This document shows, in pieces, positions 7,909-17,017 of a stretch of DNA of 64,000 nucleotides. The number at the start of each line of letters is the position of its first letter. Position 1 is the stretch's first letter. The notes below the pieces were generated by a model, which saw only the letters and a program-made list of their open reading frames with translations, had not been told where the DNA came from and searched no databases. The DNA is taken from assembly GCF_000686125.1 (NCBI RefSeq), contig NZ_JMMA01000002.1:3348001-3412000 (forward strand), in the 5' to 3' direction. This stretch comes from Ruminococcus sp. NK3A76 (GTDB taxonomy: Bacteria > Bacillota > Clostridia > Oscillospirales > Ruminococcaceae). The translations under genes and the position numbers were made by a program.

Positions 7909-8742
7909 ATGAGGACAACTATGGGCGAAAAGATAAAGGACCTGCGAGTGGAGCGGCACATGACAACAAAGCAGCTTGCACAGGCAACGGGCATATCCGA
8001 GGCGGTGCTTAACGGCTTGGAAAATGACACGGGCAGAGATGTAGGGTACAGTCGTATCATAGAGCTTGCAAGGTTCTTCGATGTGCCGAGTGACTATCTG
8101 CTTGGGTTTACCGAAAGTAGAATCACCAAGAATATAGAACTGAAAGAACTGGGGCTTACCGACAAGGCTATCAAGGTTCTGCTTGAAAAGAAGCAGGACA
8201 ATGAGCTTTTGAGTCAACTCATAGAGCACAGCGAATTCAGCAACCTTATCAATGCTATTGATATTTATGTTAAGCAGCTTGCCACAAAGTCGATAAATAC
8301 AATAAATAACCTCACTGCGGTGGTGCAGCGAGGTGTGGAGAATTATGCGGCTGGTACTGGTATGACCGATGAATATGGCAAGGCGATGAAATACATAAAT
8401 GAAACGAAGATCAACGAGGACGAGTTTTTGAGGTATCGTATTACCGAGCGTTTTAATCAGATACTTCGTGATGTTTATGATGACAATGCCGACAAGGTGA
8501 GTGAGGATATACCTTCTACGATAAAGAGCACAAATGAAATGGCAGAGTGCATGGTAGGTGTGCTGGATATGGTGAAGGTGGGAGAGGTGGAGCTTGATAG
8601 TCCTATGGATGCCGTTGAGTTGATGATGGAGAGGATGGGGGTGAGGGAGGAACAACTCATAGGTGGGTTAGATGTTTTAAGAGTGTTTTTGGATGAGGTG
8701 GAGGAACAAAAACATAATCGGAGAATAGATGAGAGCATCTAA
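7909..8742 (+). CDS. XRE-family transcriptional regulator
   Basis: 277 residues, ATG behind CAAGGAGAGTG. Residues about 5-65 form an XRE/Cro HTH (KIKDLRVERHMTTKQLAQA then TGISEAVLNGLE) followed by VPSDYLLGFTES, typical of repressors of mobile elements. The C-terminal 200 residues are acidic and helical, ending in a Met/Glu-rich region, and match no enzyme motif I know. A TATAAT-type -10 lies about 55 bp upstream (near 7860). It sits directly upstream of the methyltransferase promoter on the same strand, so it is a plausible controller of that restriction-modification locus or of the element. Confidence 0.85.
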   Translation: MRTTMGEKIKDLRVERHMTTKQLAQATGISEAVLNGLENDTGRDVGYSRIIELARFFDVPSDYLLGFTESRITKNIELKELGLTDKAIKVLLEKKQDNELLSQLIEHSEFSNLINAIDIYVKQLATKSINTINNLTAVVQRGVENYAAGTGMTDEYGKAMKYINETKINEDEFLRYRITERFNQILRDVYDDNADKVSEDIPSTIKSTNEMAECMVGVLDMVKVGEVELDSPMDAVELMMERMGVREEQLIGGLDVLRVFLDEVEEQKHNRRIDESI

Positions 8743-8816
8743 CAATACAAATGATGCACAATTAATGGTCGACTTTGAAAAAAGATTAGTGTGAAAAATG
8801 TGGTTTTTAATATTTA

Positions 8817-8845
8817 TTGACTGTTAAATAAAAGTGTGTTATAAT
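8817..8845 (+). promoter_or_regulatory. promoter of the restriction-modification operon
   Basis: TTGACT (8817-8822), 17-bp spacer, TATAAT (8840-8845), 28 bp before the methyltransferase start. Confidence 0.8.
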
Positions 8846-8873
8846 GAATAAAATAGATTAATTGGAGTGCTTT

Positions 8874-10322
8874 ATGGATTTAGGACAAGTATTTACCTCG
8901 CCAATAGTTGCGAGATATATGGTTTCTTTATTAAATGTTAGTAAATCTTCTTCTATCTTAGATCCTTGTTTTGGTAATGGCGCTTTTATAAACGCCTGTT
9001 TGGATGAGGGATATACTAATATTACTGGGTATGAAATTGATAATCATTTATACAATAGTGTAAAACAAGTTCAACCTAGATTAAAACTTTATAATAGCGA
9101 TTATTTGCAAGCTGATGAAGCAAAAAAGTTTGATGCAATTCTTATGAATCCGCCATATATTCGTCACGAGAAGATAGACGAACTATCATATATTGGAATT
9201 TCAAAAAAAACACTGCGTTTGAATCCTATTTTTTTAGAATTGCCGACAACTGCAAATATGTATATGTATTTTATAATAAAAGCACTTCAAATGCTCAATA
9301 TAGATGGAAACCTTGTTGTGATTTTTCCAAGTAGTTGGCTTAATGCACGTTCTGGAAAGTCTTTTGAGCAACTAATCAGCAAACAAGCTACTATAGAGAA
9401 ACAAATACATATATCTGGAGAAGTTTTTCAAAAGAGTGCACTTGTTGATGTCGTTATTCTTTGCATAAAAAAGACAATAGAAAAATCTGATAGAGAAATA
9501 ATACACCTTAACCTATCAGATGATGTTATAACACCTCGAATAATTCAAAGGTCAACCAAAAAACTAATAGCAACTCCTGTTCCGTTTCATATATATGCTA
9601 ATGTGAGAAGAGGTTTGACAACTGGTGCAAACGATATATTTATAAATCCCCCTCTCAAACATAATAATGAATATTTAATTAGCATTGTTTCAAGCCCTAA
9701 GTCAATTATTGGCTTTTCTACCACAGCAGCGATAACAGATCATCTATTATGGCTTCATGGTGAAAAAAAGAAATTCCCGAAGAGTGTGCAAGAATACTTA
9801 TCTCAATGTAAAAAAATGATAATTAGCACTCAAAAGCCTAAAACACTCTATTTAAAAATACAACAACATTATTCATGGTATGAGTTATCTGACATTGATT
9901 CAGACGGAATATTGTTTAGCTATTTTGTTCGTAACGATATGAAGTTTATTATGAACACAACCAATGTATTGGCAAGAGATAATTTTTATATCATAAAGCC
10001 ACAAATAGACAGGCATTTATTGTTTGCTCTTTTGAATAATTACTACACATTCTATCAGTTAGAGAGAATGGGGAAGAAATATGGTGCGGGATTATTAAAG
10101 TTACAAAGGTACGATATTGAAAAAATACTATTTCCAGATATAGCTAGCATATCTTCTTCTGATAAAGAACATTTAATCAATCTCTCAAAACACATGATAG
10201 ATAATAATGAAGACATGATTGCTCAAATTACACTGATTATATCAAGGTATATGAATTGTAATTATAAAGAAATATGTGAGGATTATGCTTTAATTAAACA
10301 ACAACGATTGGAGGATAAATAA
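8874..10322 (+). CDS. N6-adenine DNA methyltransferase (Eco57I-like)
   Basis: 482 residues from the ATG at 8874, preceded by TTGGAG at ideal spacing. The SAM-binding motif I is LDPCFGNGAFI (about residue 32-42), an acidic GYEID follows, and the catalytic motif IV is NPPYIRHE (about 95-102). The order I then IV marks a gamma-type N6-adenine methylase. The second half holds the probable target-recognition region. It has no nuclease domain, so it would protect DNA or act as the modification partner of the next gene. Its stop overlaps the next ATG by one base, so the two are translationally coupled. The AT-rich composition differs from the flanking transfer operon, suggesting recent acquisition. 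Confidence 0.9.
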   Translation: MDLGQVFTSPIVARYMVSLLNVSKSSSILDPCFGNGAFINACLDEGYTNITGYEIDNHLYNSVKQVQPRLKLYNSDYLQADEAKKFDAILMNPPYIRHEKIDELSYIGISKKTLRLNPIFLELPTTANMYMYFIIKALQMLNIDGNLVVIFPSSWLNARSGKSFEQLISKQATIEKQIHISGEVFQKSALVDVVILCIKKTIEKSDREIIHLNLSDDVITPRIIQRSTKKLIATPVPFHIYANVRRGLTTGANDIFINPPLKHNNEYLISIVSSPKSIIGFSTTAAITDHLLWLHGEKKKFPKSVQEYLSQCKKMIISTQKPKTLYLKIQQHYSWYELSDIDSDGILFSYFVRNDMKFIMNTTNVLARDNFYIIKPQIDRHLLFALLNNYYTFYQLERMGKKYGAGLLKLQRYDIEKILFPDIASISSSDKEHLINLSKHMIDNNEDMIAQITLIISRYMNCNYKEICEDYALIKQQRLEDK

Positions 10323-13300
10323 TGTCAATAAAGGTAGTAAGCCTGTTTTCTGGTGGAGGCGGTTTGGATTTAGGCTTTAAAAAAGCTGGCTATGATATTA
10401 TTTGGGCAGTAGATAACAACCCCAATGCTGTTGAAACATATCGTGCAAATCTTGGCAATCATATTATTTGTGAAGATATTACAAAAATTGATCCCTCAAC
10501 CATTCCTCACGCTGATGTTGTAATAGGTGGGCCGCCATGTCAATCTTTTTCTCTTGCAGGAAAACGCAATGTGGAAGACGAACGTGGACAATTGGTTTGG
10601 CAGTACATCAGAATAATTGACAGCATAAAGCCTAAAGCTTTTTTATTTGAGAATGTTCCAGGATTATTATCTGCTAAGAATTCTAATGGCGAAAGAATAT
10701 TCACCCAGTTGAAACAATCGTTTGAGGAAATTGGATATACAGTAAATGCACAGCTTGTTAACGCAGCAGATTATGGTATTCCTCAAAAAAGATATAGAGT
10801 ATTAATAGTTGGCACGTTTAACGGTAAAGTGTTTGTATTTCCTAAAGCGACTCATGGTGATGTATCTTTAGGATTAAAACCATATATTAGTGTAAAAGAA
10901 GCAATTGGAGATTTACCTTCAGCTTCTGTAAATGAGAATGCTCGGTTAAAACATGAGATTGCGCCATTTTCCAGTTACCAAAAACGAATGCGAGATACCG
11001 ATTCCGTAACAGAGCATTTCATTCCTAAAATGAGCGATTTAGATAAATATATTATATCCCATGTAAAACCAGGCGGAAATTATATGGATATTCCTTCAGA
11101 TGTTCCGTCTCAAAGAATCCGCCGTTTACAGCGTGACGGTGGGCATACTACTTGTTATGGTAGAATGCTTCCGGATGAGCCTTCATATACAATAAACACA
11201 TACTTTAACCGACCAAATGTAGGTTGCAATATACATTATGCCGAGGATCGGCTCATTACTGTTAGGGAAGCACTACGATTGCAATCGTTCCCGGATTCTT
11301 TTGTAATTGTTTCATCAAGCAAACAAGGGAGAAATCTTATAGTTGGAAATGCTGTTCCGCCATTGCTTGCAGAAATTATGGCAAATGAATTAAAAAAATA
11401 CATAAAGGAGGAATACATTATGGGCATTAAGTATTCTGATTCCGAAGTAAATGTCTTTCATCCGTTGTGCGAGCAAGCACTTAATGCAGCTTTGCAAAAG
11501 CTGAAGCTTCAGAAGAAATATAAAGTGATTCATCATCAGTATACGGGTAGTCTTGAAATGGATTTCTGCATACAGAATCAAGCAACAAAAAAATATCTCT
11601 GTGTAATTGAAGTTAAGCGCACTCCTGCTGATGTTCACAGTTCGAGATACCAATTCCAAGCGTTGTCTTATGTTCAGAGCAATGAAGGAAATAATGAAAA
11701 GCCGTTCTACATATTGACAAATCTTGAATATGCATTTACTTTCAGATATGATAAAAACCGTCCTCGTGTATTCCAGCAGATGCTAAAGCCCGGCTTGACT
11801 TCTATCTGCACATTTGGTTCTATGACGGATCAAGATATTGTTGATAAACTTACTGATTATTTCGCAAAGACAATAAACAGTTTTACTAAAGATAGCTATG
11901 ATTATTTAGTAACCCTTGATGAGTTTGCAAAGCACATGGAGCAAATCAAAAATAGCCCTAAACTATGGAAAAGCCATCTTGCTGTACTGCTTTATGAATA
12001 CATTAGAGGAGCATTCACATACATTAACCGTAACGATTTGAAAGACATCCGGCTATTCAATGGTGATGTTAAAAGAATTTGTGATGAAGCAGTAAGAATC
12101 AACTTCAAAGATATTTTCACCTATGATCCCAATGAATTTGAATCAAAAGTTACTATTAACGGCAACATACTAGCTGATTTATTTGACTTTGGCTCTCAAA
12201 ACATTAATGGTGACTCTGTTGCTGGCGTCTTACACCAAATTGTTTCCTATGGGCAAGAGCATAATGGCGAAGTGCCAACTGACCTTGAGCTTGGAACATT
12301 GGTTGCCGAACTGGCTAAGAGCATTAGCGGTGATTTAAGTGAGAATGAGAAGCTATGTGATCCCGCAGCAGGAAGCGGAAATCTAATCAGTTCTGCAATA
12401 GGCGTCTTCAATATATCCTCAAGCCAAATAGTAGTTAATGATATTAACAGCAAGCTTTTGGAATTACTATCATTAAGACTCGGCTTAGGCTTTCCAAAAA
12501 CAATATGTAAAACAACATCTCCTACAATTGAATGCAAAAATATAGCGGATATTGACAGCTCTTTTTTTGCTGATGTTAAGGTTGTTGTTATGAATCCTCC
12601 TTTTGTGGGCGGAATATACTGCGTTGATCGCAAGCCCCCTCTCTATAAAAAGATACGGGAATTAACAAAAGCTACTCCCATTTCCGATGTCGGTCAAATG
12701 CCGTTAGAGGGAGTATTCCTTGAATTAATCACTCATTTAGTGCCAAAGGGAACTACCATAGCGTGTATTATATCAAAAACTCATTTGATGGGTAGAGGTC
12801 CGGAATCACAGGCGATACGGAGAATCATACTTAACAAGTTTGGGCTAAGAATCGTTTTCACTTACCCAGGCAAGGAGATTTTTGATAAGGTTACGAAAGA
12901 TACTTGTGTGATAGTTGGTAAAGCTATGACACCAAGTGAGTCGGTCAATATCTATTCGAGTTATGATAAAGTTCCCGATATAGATACACATACTTTTGCG
13001 GAATCCTTAAAAGTTTCTCTCACTGAATCGTTCAAACCAATAATGGCTGGAATACTTGCAAAATCAGTGCAGGCTGAACAACTCGAACAATGTATTGCAG
13101 ACGGTTGGCGAGAATTAAACAGCGAGATGATTGAGGCAATCGAGTTTACAGACAGACATCTGTATTCATTAGCACAATTAGTCAAGCTTGGCGATTTAAA
13201 AATTCCAATCAAAAGAGGAACTGCCGGTAATAATGGTGGAAGCGATTTATTATTCTTTGATTCAAACACAGCTTTATTTAATAAGCACAAGACATCAGTC

Positions 13301-13963
13301 TCTATTGGAGTTGCAATGAGAAATGCTTATTATGACTCGTTAGATATAGGCTTAGGTGATTCCAAGTTTTTAGTTGAGTCAAAATCATCAGCACAGGCTA
13401 TTGATGATGTGTTGACGGATTTTTTAGCAATTCCGCTTAAGCCAGGTAAGCAGCCTAAGAAATCAAAAAGTAAAGCTGATTTGATGGCTATTCTAAAAAA
13501 AGAGGGAGCTAATATTTTCAAGGGAAATGCGGTATTAATCCCCAGAGACATAAGAAAGAATGGAAAAATATACTACTCTAAAAGTCCTGTATATGTTTCG
13601 ACTAATTTTATCGTATGTAATTTTGCTTCTCCTGACGCTGCCTTGCTTGTATCAACTTGGATGACTACAGTTTTCTATCAGCTTATTTGTGAAGTATCGT
13701 CAAAAGACCAAGAAGGCGCTCGTAAAATGGAAAAGAAGGATATTCTAACAACACTAATTCCTGATCTTAGTAAGGTATCTGACGATTTGGTCAAGGCAGT
13801 AAAAGCAGAAAAGGATAATATTACTTTCTTAGATTTGCAAAACCCTGTAATTAGGAAAATTGACAGGATATGGGCAAAGGAGCTATTTGGCAAGGAGGCA
13901 GATATAAGACTTAATGAAGCGGTACGGTTGCTTGAATTTTTAGCAAGGAAGCGAAATTCATAA
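10322..13963 (+). CDS. fusion: C5-cytosine methyltransferase + nuclease/N6-methyltransferase/specificity protein
   Basis: 1213 residues. Residues 1-360 are a complete C5-cytosine methyltransferase: motif I SLFSGGGGLDLG (7-18), catalytic GGPPCQS with Cys73, ENV (110-112), QKRYR (155-159), and C-terminal GNAVPP. From residue 367 a second enzyme begins. It starts with a PD-(D/E)xK-like nuclease region (LEMDFCI then CVIEVKRT, about 415-435). A helical region follows, then a gamma-N6-methylase with LCDPAAGSGNLI (about 678-689) and MNPPFVGG (about 756), then a long C-terminal specificity-like region, resembling type IIG single-chain enzymes. Met367 (nt 11420) has a perfect AAAGGAGG site at 11404-11411, so the second enzyme can also be made alone. 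This fits fusion of two once-separate genes by loss of a stop codon. Activities are inferred from motifs. Confidence 0.88.
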   Translation: MSIKVVSLFSGGGGLDLGFKKAGYDIIWAVDNNPNAVETYRANLGNHIICEDITKIDPSTIPHADVVIGGPPCQSFSLAGKRNVEDERGQLVWQYIRIIDSIKPKAFLFENVPGLLSAKNSNGERIFTQLKQSFEEIGYTVNAQLVNAADYGIPQKRYRVLIVGTFNGKVFVFPKATHGDVSLGLKPYISVKEAIGDLPSASVNENARLKHEIAPFSSYQKRMRDTDSVTEHFIPKMSDLDKYIISHVKPGGNYMDIPSDVPSQRIRRLQRDGGHTTCYGRMLPDEPSYTINTYFNRPNVGCNIHYAEDRLITVREALRLQSFPDSFVIVSSSKQGRNLIVGNAVPPLLAEIMANELKKYIKEEYIMGIKYSDSEVNVFHPLCEQALNAALQKLKLQKKYKVIHHQYTGSLEMDFCIQNQATKKYLCVIEVKRTPADVHSSRYQFQALSYVQSNEGNNEKPFYILTNLEYAFTFRYDKNRPRVFQQMLKPGLTSICTFGSMTDQDIVDKLTDYFAKTINSFTKDSYDYLVTLDEFAKHMEQIKNSPKLWKSHLAVLLYEYIRGAFTYINRNDLKDIRLFNGDVKRICDEAVRINFKDIFTYDPNEFESKVTINGNILADLFDFGSQNINGDSVAGVLHQIVSYGQEHNGEVPTDLELGTLVAELAKSISGDLSENEKLCDPAAGSGNLISSAIGVFNISSSQIVVNDINSKLLELLSLRLGLGFPKTICKTTSPTIECKNIADIDSSFFADVKVVVMNPPFVGGIYCVDRKPPLYKKIRELTKATPISDVGQMPLEGVFLELITHLVPKGTTIACIISKTHLMGRGPESQAIRRIILNKFGLRIVFTYPGKEIFDKVTKDTCVIVGKAMTPSESVNIYSSYDKVPDIDTHTFAESLKVSLTESFKPIMAGILAKSVQAEQLEQCIADGWRELNSEMIEAIEFTDRHLYSLAQLVKLGDLKIPIKRGTAGNNGGSDLLFFDSNTALFNKHKTSVSIGVAMRNAYYDSLDIGLGDSKFLVESKSSAQAIDDVLTDFLAIPLKPGKQPKKSKSKADLMAILKKEGANIFKGNAVLIPRDIRKNGKIYYSKSPVYVSTNFIVCNFASPDAALLVSTWMTTVFYQLICEVSSKDQEGARKMEKKDILTTLIPDLSKVSDDLVKAVKAEKDNITFLDLQNPVIRKIDRIWAKELFGKEADIRLNEAVRLLEFLARKRNS

Positions 13964-14083
13964 TTAATATTGATATCAGCATTAAAAATTGATAAAATGT
14001 ATGTTTTAACAGTCTTACAGAAATAATTATCATTATGCGAATAAGTAAATGATGAGTTTGAAGTTTTTTAGGAGGTTAAGTTT

Positions 14084-14614
14084 ATGTATGGTTATTCACA
14101 AACAAAGCACAAGGTCTTTATAAGTTTTTATCACCATGATGATCAGCAGTATAAAAACTACATAGATCGCAATCTAAGTGGAAACATAATCAATAAATCT
14201 GTAATGCCAGGCGAATATGATCCTGATGACAGTGATGAATATATAAAGCGACTTATTCGTGAAGATAAAATCAGTGATTCATCCGTTATAGTTGTTTTAG
14301 TTGGAAATAACACCAAAAATCGCAAGCACGTTGATTGGGAAATATATGCTGGATTAAGAGCGAGTATCAATGGTAATGCAGGTTTAATTGGTATCATGTT
14401 GCCTTCCGTAAAAAAATCTATCGCCGGAAAATACTATTCTGATGATATCCCCGCAAGATTAGCGGATAACTTAGTATCCAAATATGCGACCTTATATGAG
14501 TGGGATTATGCTATACATCACTTTGATTCTATCATAGAAGAAGCGTTTCAATCAAGAATATCAAAAAGGAACTTGATTAATAACTCTCGTCCACAAATGA
14601 AGTATAATCGATAA
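14084..14614 (+). CDS. TIR-like (MTH538/ThsB-type) protein
   Basis: 176 residues, ATG behind AGGAGG. The fold signature is the MTH538-type TIR-like domain also used by Thoeris ThsB: HKVFISFYHHDDQQYKNYID at the N terminus, a mid-region IKRLIREDKISDSSVIVVL, then VGNNTKNRKHVDWEIYAGL with the strand-helix W-E pair. In Thoeris, proteins of this type sense phage and make a cyclic ADP-ribose signal for an effector. Here no ThsA-like SIR2/SLOG effector is adjacent; instead a second, different TIR protein follows 14 bp downstream. Role as a sensor/signal enzyme in antiphage defence is inference from family and neighbourhood. Confidence 0.8.
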   Translation: MYGYSQTKHKVFISFYHHDDQQYKNYIDRNLSGNIINKSVMPGEYDPDDSDEYIKRLIREDKISDSSVIVVLVGNNTKNRKHVDWEIYAGLRASINGNAGLIGIMLPSVKKSIAGKYYSDDIPARLADNLVSKYATLYEWDYAIHHFDSIIEEAFQSRISKRNLINNSRPQMKYNR

Positions 14615-14628
14615 TATTGGTGATAGAT

Positions 14629-15822
14629 ATGTCTGGTGTAACAAAAAGTATCTACAAACGGGATATTATTGAAATATGCAAAATGTGGAATCAGCAGCTA
14701 AAAACTATTAAAAAAATTCTTCCACAATACTATTCAAAAGAAGATATAATTGCTCTAATAAAGCGCTTTTACCCTCATGAATGGAACTCTGTTCAATTTA
14801 AATATGAATATTACACGATCAAAGATAGGCATCTGAAAAGAATAAAAGGTAGAACTCGATACAACATGGATATTCCTGAAAAACTAATTGAACAATCTCA
14901 AGTGTTTAAAAGGATTACTTCGTTAATAAGTAAAAAAGCATACTCTCAAAGATTTAATCAGGCTAATGCTGATCATAATTACCAGCAACTTTGGAATAAT
15001 AGGAAGCCCAAAATCGAAAGAATAAATGACAAAATAGAAAAGGCGAAATTAAAAACTCAGCAGGTAACTCCTGATTTTTTAGATCAATTAATCGGGCTAT
15101 ATGAACGTAAGAATACCACACAGAAGGATAGAATGTATATTCTTTTAGAATTAAAGAAATACTATAATTCCAAAATCATAAATTTCTTTTTCAAATTGAA
15201 TGATACAGAAATAAACAGACAATTAAGAGAGACGGCGTTTTACCATTTACAGAGCTTTAATTATCAACCAAGACTTAGGCGGCAAAAATATATGCAGGTT
15301 CGTACACAAAACAAAAAGAAAAAAGCATATCTAAAAAGGGATTACGCTTTTCAAACATCTAAAATTCCTCTTAATCCTGATGAACTTGAGTATCGTATAA
15401 ATAATTCTCCAGAACAGAATATAAAAAGCTATGATTACTTCATTTCTCATAGTAGCAAAGATAGTAAATTGGTTCAAAAATTAATTATTCACTTGAATTC
15501 ACAAGGAAAAAATGTTTATTGTGATTGGATAAGCGATTCTGATTATTTGAAACGTAACCTTGTTAGAGAAGCAACGTTGAAGGTAATCGAAAAAAGGTTA
15601 GAGCAGTCAAAAGCGATATTATTTGTCAATTCCAAACATTCTACAGAATCGGTTTGGTGTAAATATGAACTGAATTATTTCTCAGAGACAAGTAAACCAA
15701 TTTATCAAATCTGCGTATCTGATTTAGAAAATGGCACATATATTATCAATCGGTTGACAGATAAGTGGTTTTATGACAAAGAATACAAAGCACTCACTTT
15801 GCTGAATAGCACAAGTGAATAA
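14629..15822 (+). CDS. protein with basic helical N-terminal region and C-terminal TIR domain
   Basis: About 397 residues from the ATG at 14629 (GGTGAT upstream; a TTG at 14617 is possible). Residues 1-260 are very Lys/Arg/Gln-rich and helical (motifs KRFYPHEWNSVQFKYEYY and QQLWNNRKPKIERIN) with no family I can name. Residues about 270-395 form a canonical TIR domain: YDYFISHSSKDSKLVQKL, then GKNVYCDW, SKAILFVNS and VWCKYELNYF, where the Glu matches the catalytic position of bacterial TIR NADases. It may be an NAD-degrading effector or a second signal producer. It is tightly linked to the upstream TIR-like gene and the following small gene. Confidence 0.82.
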   Translation: MSGVTKSIYKRDIIEICKMWNQQLKTIKKILPQYYSKEDIIALIKRFYPHEWNSVQFKYEYYTIKDRHLKRIKGRTRYNMDIPEKLIEQSQVFKRITSLISKKAYSQRFNQANADHNYQQLWNNRKPKIERINDKIEKAKLKTQQVTPDFLDQLIGLYERKNTTQKDRMYILLELKKYYNSKIINFFFKLNDTEINRQLRETAFYHLQSFNYQPRLRRQKYMQVRTQNKKKKAYLKRDYAFQTSKIPLNPDELEYRINNSPEQNIKSYDYFISHSSKDSKLVQKLIIHLNSQGKNVYCDWISDSDYLKRNLVREATLKVIEKRLEQSKAILFVNSKHSTESVWCKYELNYFSETSKPIYQICVSDLENGTYIINRLTDKWFYDKEYKALTLLNSTSE

Positions 15823-15848
15823 TCATATCGAAAGGTAAGGTACAGATT

Positions 15849-16334
15849 ATGAAATTTGGCGATTTTTTCAGAAAATGGGGATTAAACAGCATAAAGCTCA
15901 ATCTCAAGTTTGCTGAACTTGAATTTTCTCCCACTGAAGATGATCAAACGGCTGCTTGGGATATGTATGTTGAATTAATAACACGAATAACAACACAGCC
16001 GTTAGCTCAAGACGAGGGTGATGAAGCTACTGCATTAGATAGTGTATATAGTATTTTCGGAATCACACGAGAGATACTGAAAAACAAAGGCAGAAATGCA
16101 GGGGAATTCACAAAAATAGCAATTGTTGTATTAAATCAGATTATTAGACCATTCACAGCCAAATGGCATAGAAAAAAGCTGGAGGGTGCATTTGAAAACT
16201 CAGCGGAGTGTTTGACGTTCAGAAGCGAATTAAGCGATTTGCAAATAGAACTCATAAAATACACAAAGTTGTTAGCGGGATTAGCCAAGGTTGAAGATTT
16301 AACTGCAATAACAGATGTCGATGAGGATGCGTAA
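15849..16334 (+). CDS. small helical protein linked to the TIR pair
   Basis: 161 residues, ATG behind AAAGGTAAGG, 26 bp after the TIR gene. It is all-helical, with conserved-looking blocks KFGDFFRKWGLNSIKLNL, AAWDMYVELITRITTQPL and FTKIAIVVLNQIIRPFT followed by AKWHRKK. There is no signal peptide, membrane segment or catalytic motif. Position and spacing make it the third member of the TIR operon. It could be a regulator, inhibitor or structural subunit of the system. I do not know a functional name for the family. Confidence 0.7.
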   Translation: MKFGDFFRKWGLNSIKLNLKFAELEFSPTEDDQTAAWDMYVELITRITTQPLAQDEGDEATALDSVYSIFGITREILKNKGRNAGEFTKIAIVVLNQIIRPFTAKWHRKKLEGAFENSAECLTFRSELSDLQIELIKYTKLLAGLAKVEDLTAITDVDEDA

Positions 16335-16374
16335 GGATAAACGGCTGCACCCGAAGGCACAGCCGCAAATAGTC

Positions 16375-16641
16375 CTATTCAATCTTCCCCAACATCTCTA
16401 ACGCTATCTGCCCCCCTATCCTAAACCCATTCACAAACTCCTGCCTGTTGTTAATGCTAATAAGCTCGATCTGAGCACTCTGGTACTTGTCAAACAGCTC
16501 CCTGATCTGTGGGTAGGTGTTCAGCAGCTCCGTCTCGGCAGCGACAAGTGAGTCCATAGCCTTCTTATACTCCTCACAGGAATTGCTGTATGTACCGACG
16601 GGGAACAGGTCACCGTTATACATCTCTTCAATGATATTCAT
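16375..16641 (-). CDS. small conserved helical protein (DUF6809-like)
   Basis: 88 residues from the ATG at 16641, which has TTTTAAGGAGAA in front; the frame extends upstream but without a ribosome site. The N-terminal block IIEEMYNGDLFPVGTY and the C-terminal block FVNGFRIGGQIALEML are typical of a short helical family common in Firmicute mobile elements. Function unknown. It converges on the TIR operon and closes the defence island. Confidence 0.65.
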   Translation of the reverse strand: MNIIEEMYNGDLFPVGTYSNSCEEYKKAMDSLVAAETELLNTYPQIRELFDKYQSAQIELISINNRQEFVNGFRIGGQIALEMLGKIE

Positions 16642-16892
16642 AGTAATTCTCCTTAAAAATAGATTCAGAGATGTCAGAGGTCTGTCCATTATTTGTCCTT
16701 AAAACACCCGCATTTCGCATCCTAAACAAACGTTTAGTAATTTCGCTCAAACGTCGCAAAATAGGCGTTTATGAAAAGATAGTCAAAAGTATATTTGTTT
16801 GATTTTGGGCAACTTCATATAACTTTGTTGACCAAAAGTTGTCCAAGACAGGATAAGGCAGTGGAATATATCGTAAACACATTTTCAATAAA

Positions 16893-16935
16893 AAGCCGAC
16901 CATTTATTACCGGGTGAGAAAAATGGTCGGCTTGA
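16893..16935 (-). terminator. terminator of the ABC/sigma operon
   Basis: Long perfect stem AGCCGACCATTT / AAATGGTCGGCT; on the minus strand it is followed by a T run (A run at 16886-16893). It lies about 85 bp past the end of the last minus-strand ABC gene. Confidence 0.65.
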
Positions 16936-17017
16936 ATTATGTTGATTATATCAGAATCAGTTTTTGGGGCAGGAGAATTGCTATGATGTATTATAATTGC
17001 TAAACATGTTAAGTATA

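Noticed and set aside
7780-8655. 291-codon minus-strand frame opposite the XRE gene
   Set aside because: His/Leu/Ile-rich text typical of an antisense reading of a coding frame; the plus-strand XRE protein has motif, start and ribosome site.
14084-14614. A standard Thoeris system (ThsA plus ThsB)
   Set aside because: The ThsB-like protein is present, but no SIR2/SLOG or other ThsA-type effector lies within the window; the neighbour is a different TIR protein.
16342-16365. Hairpin CGGCTG/CAGCCG after the TIR operon as a terminator
   Set aside because: Only six base pairs and no T run on either strand.
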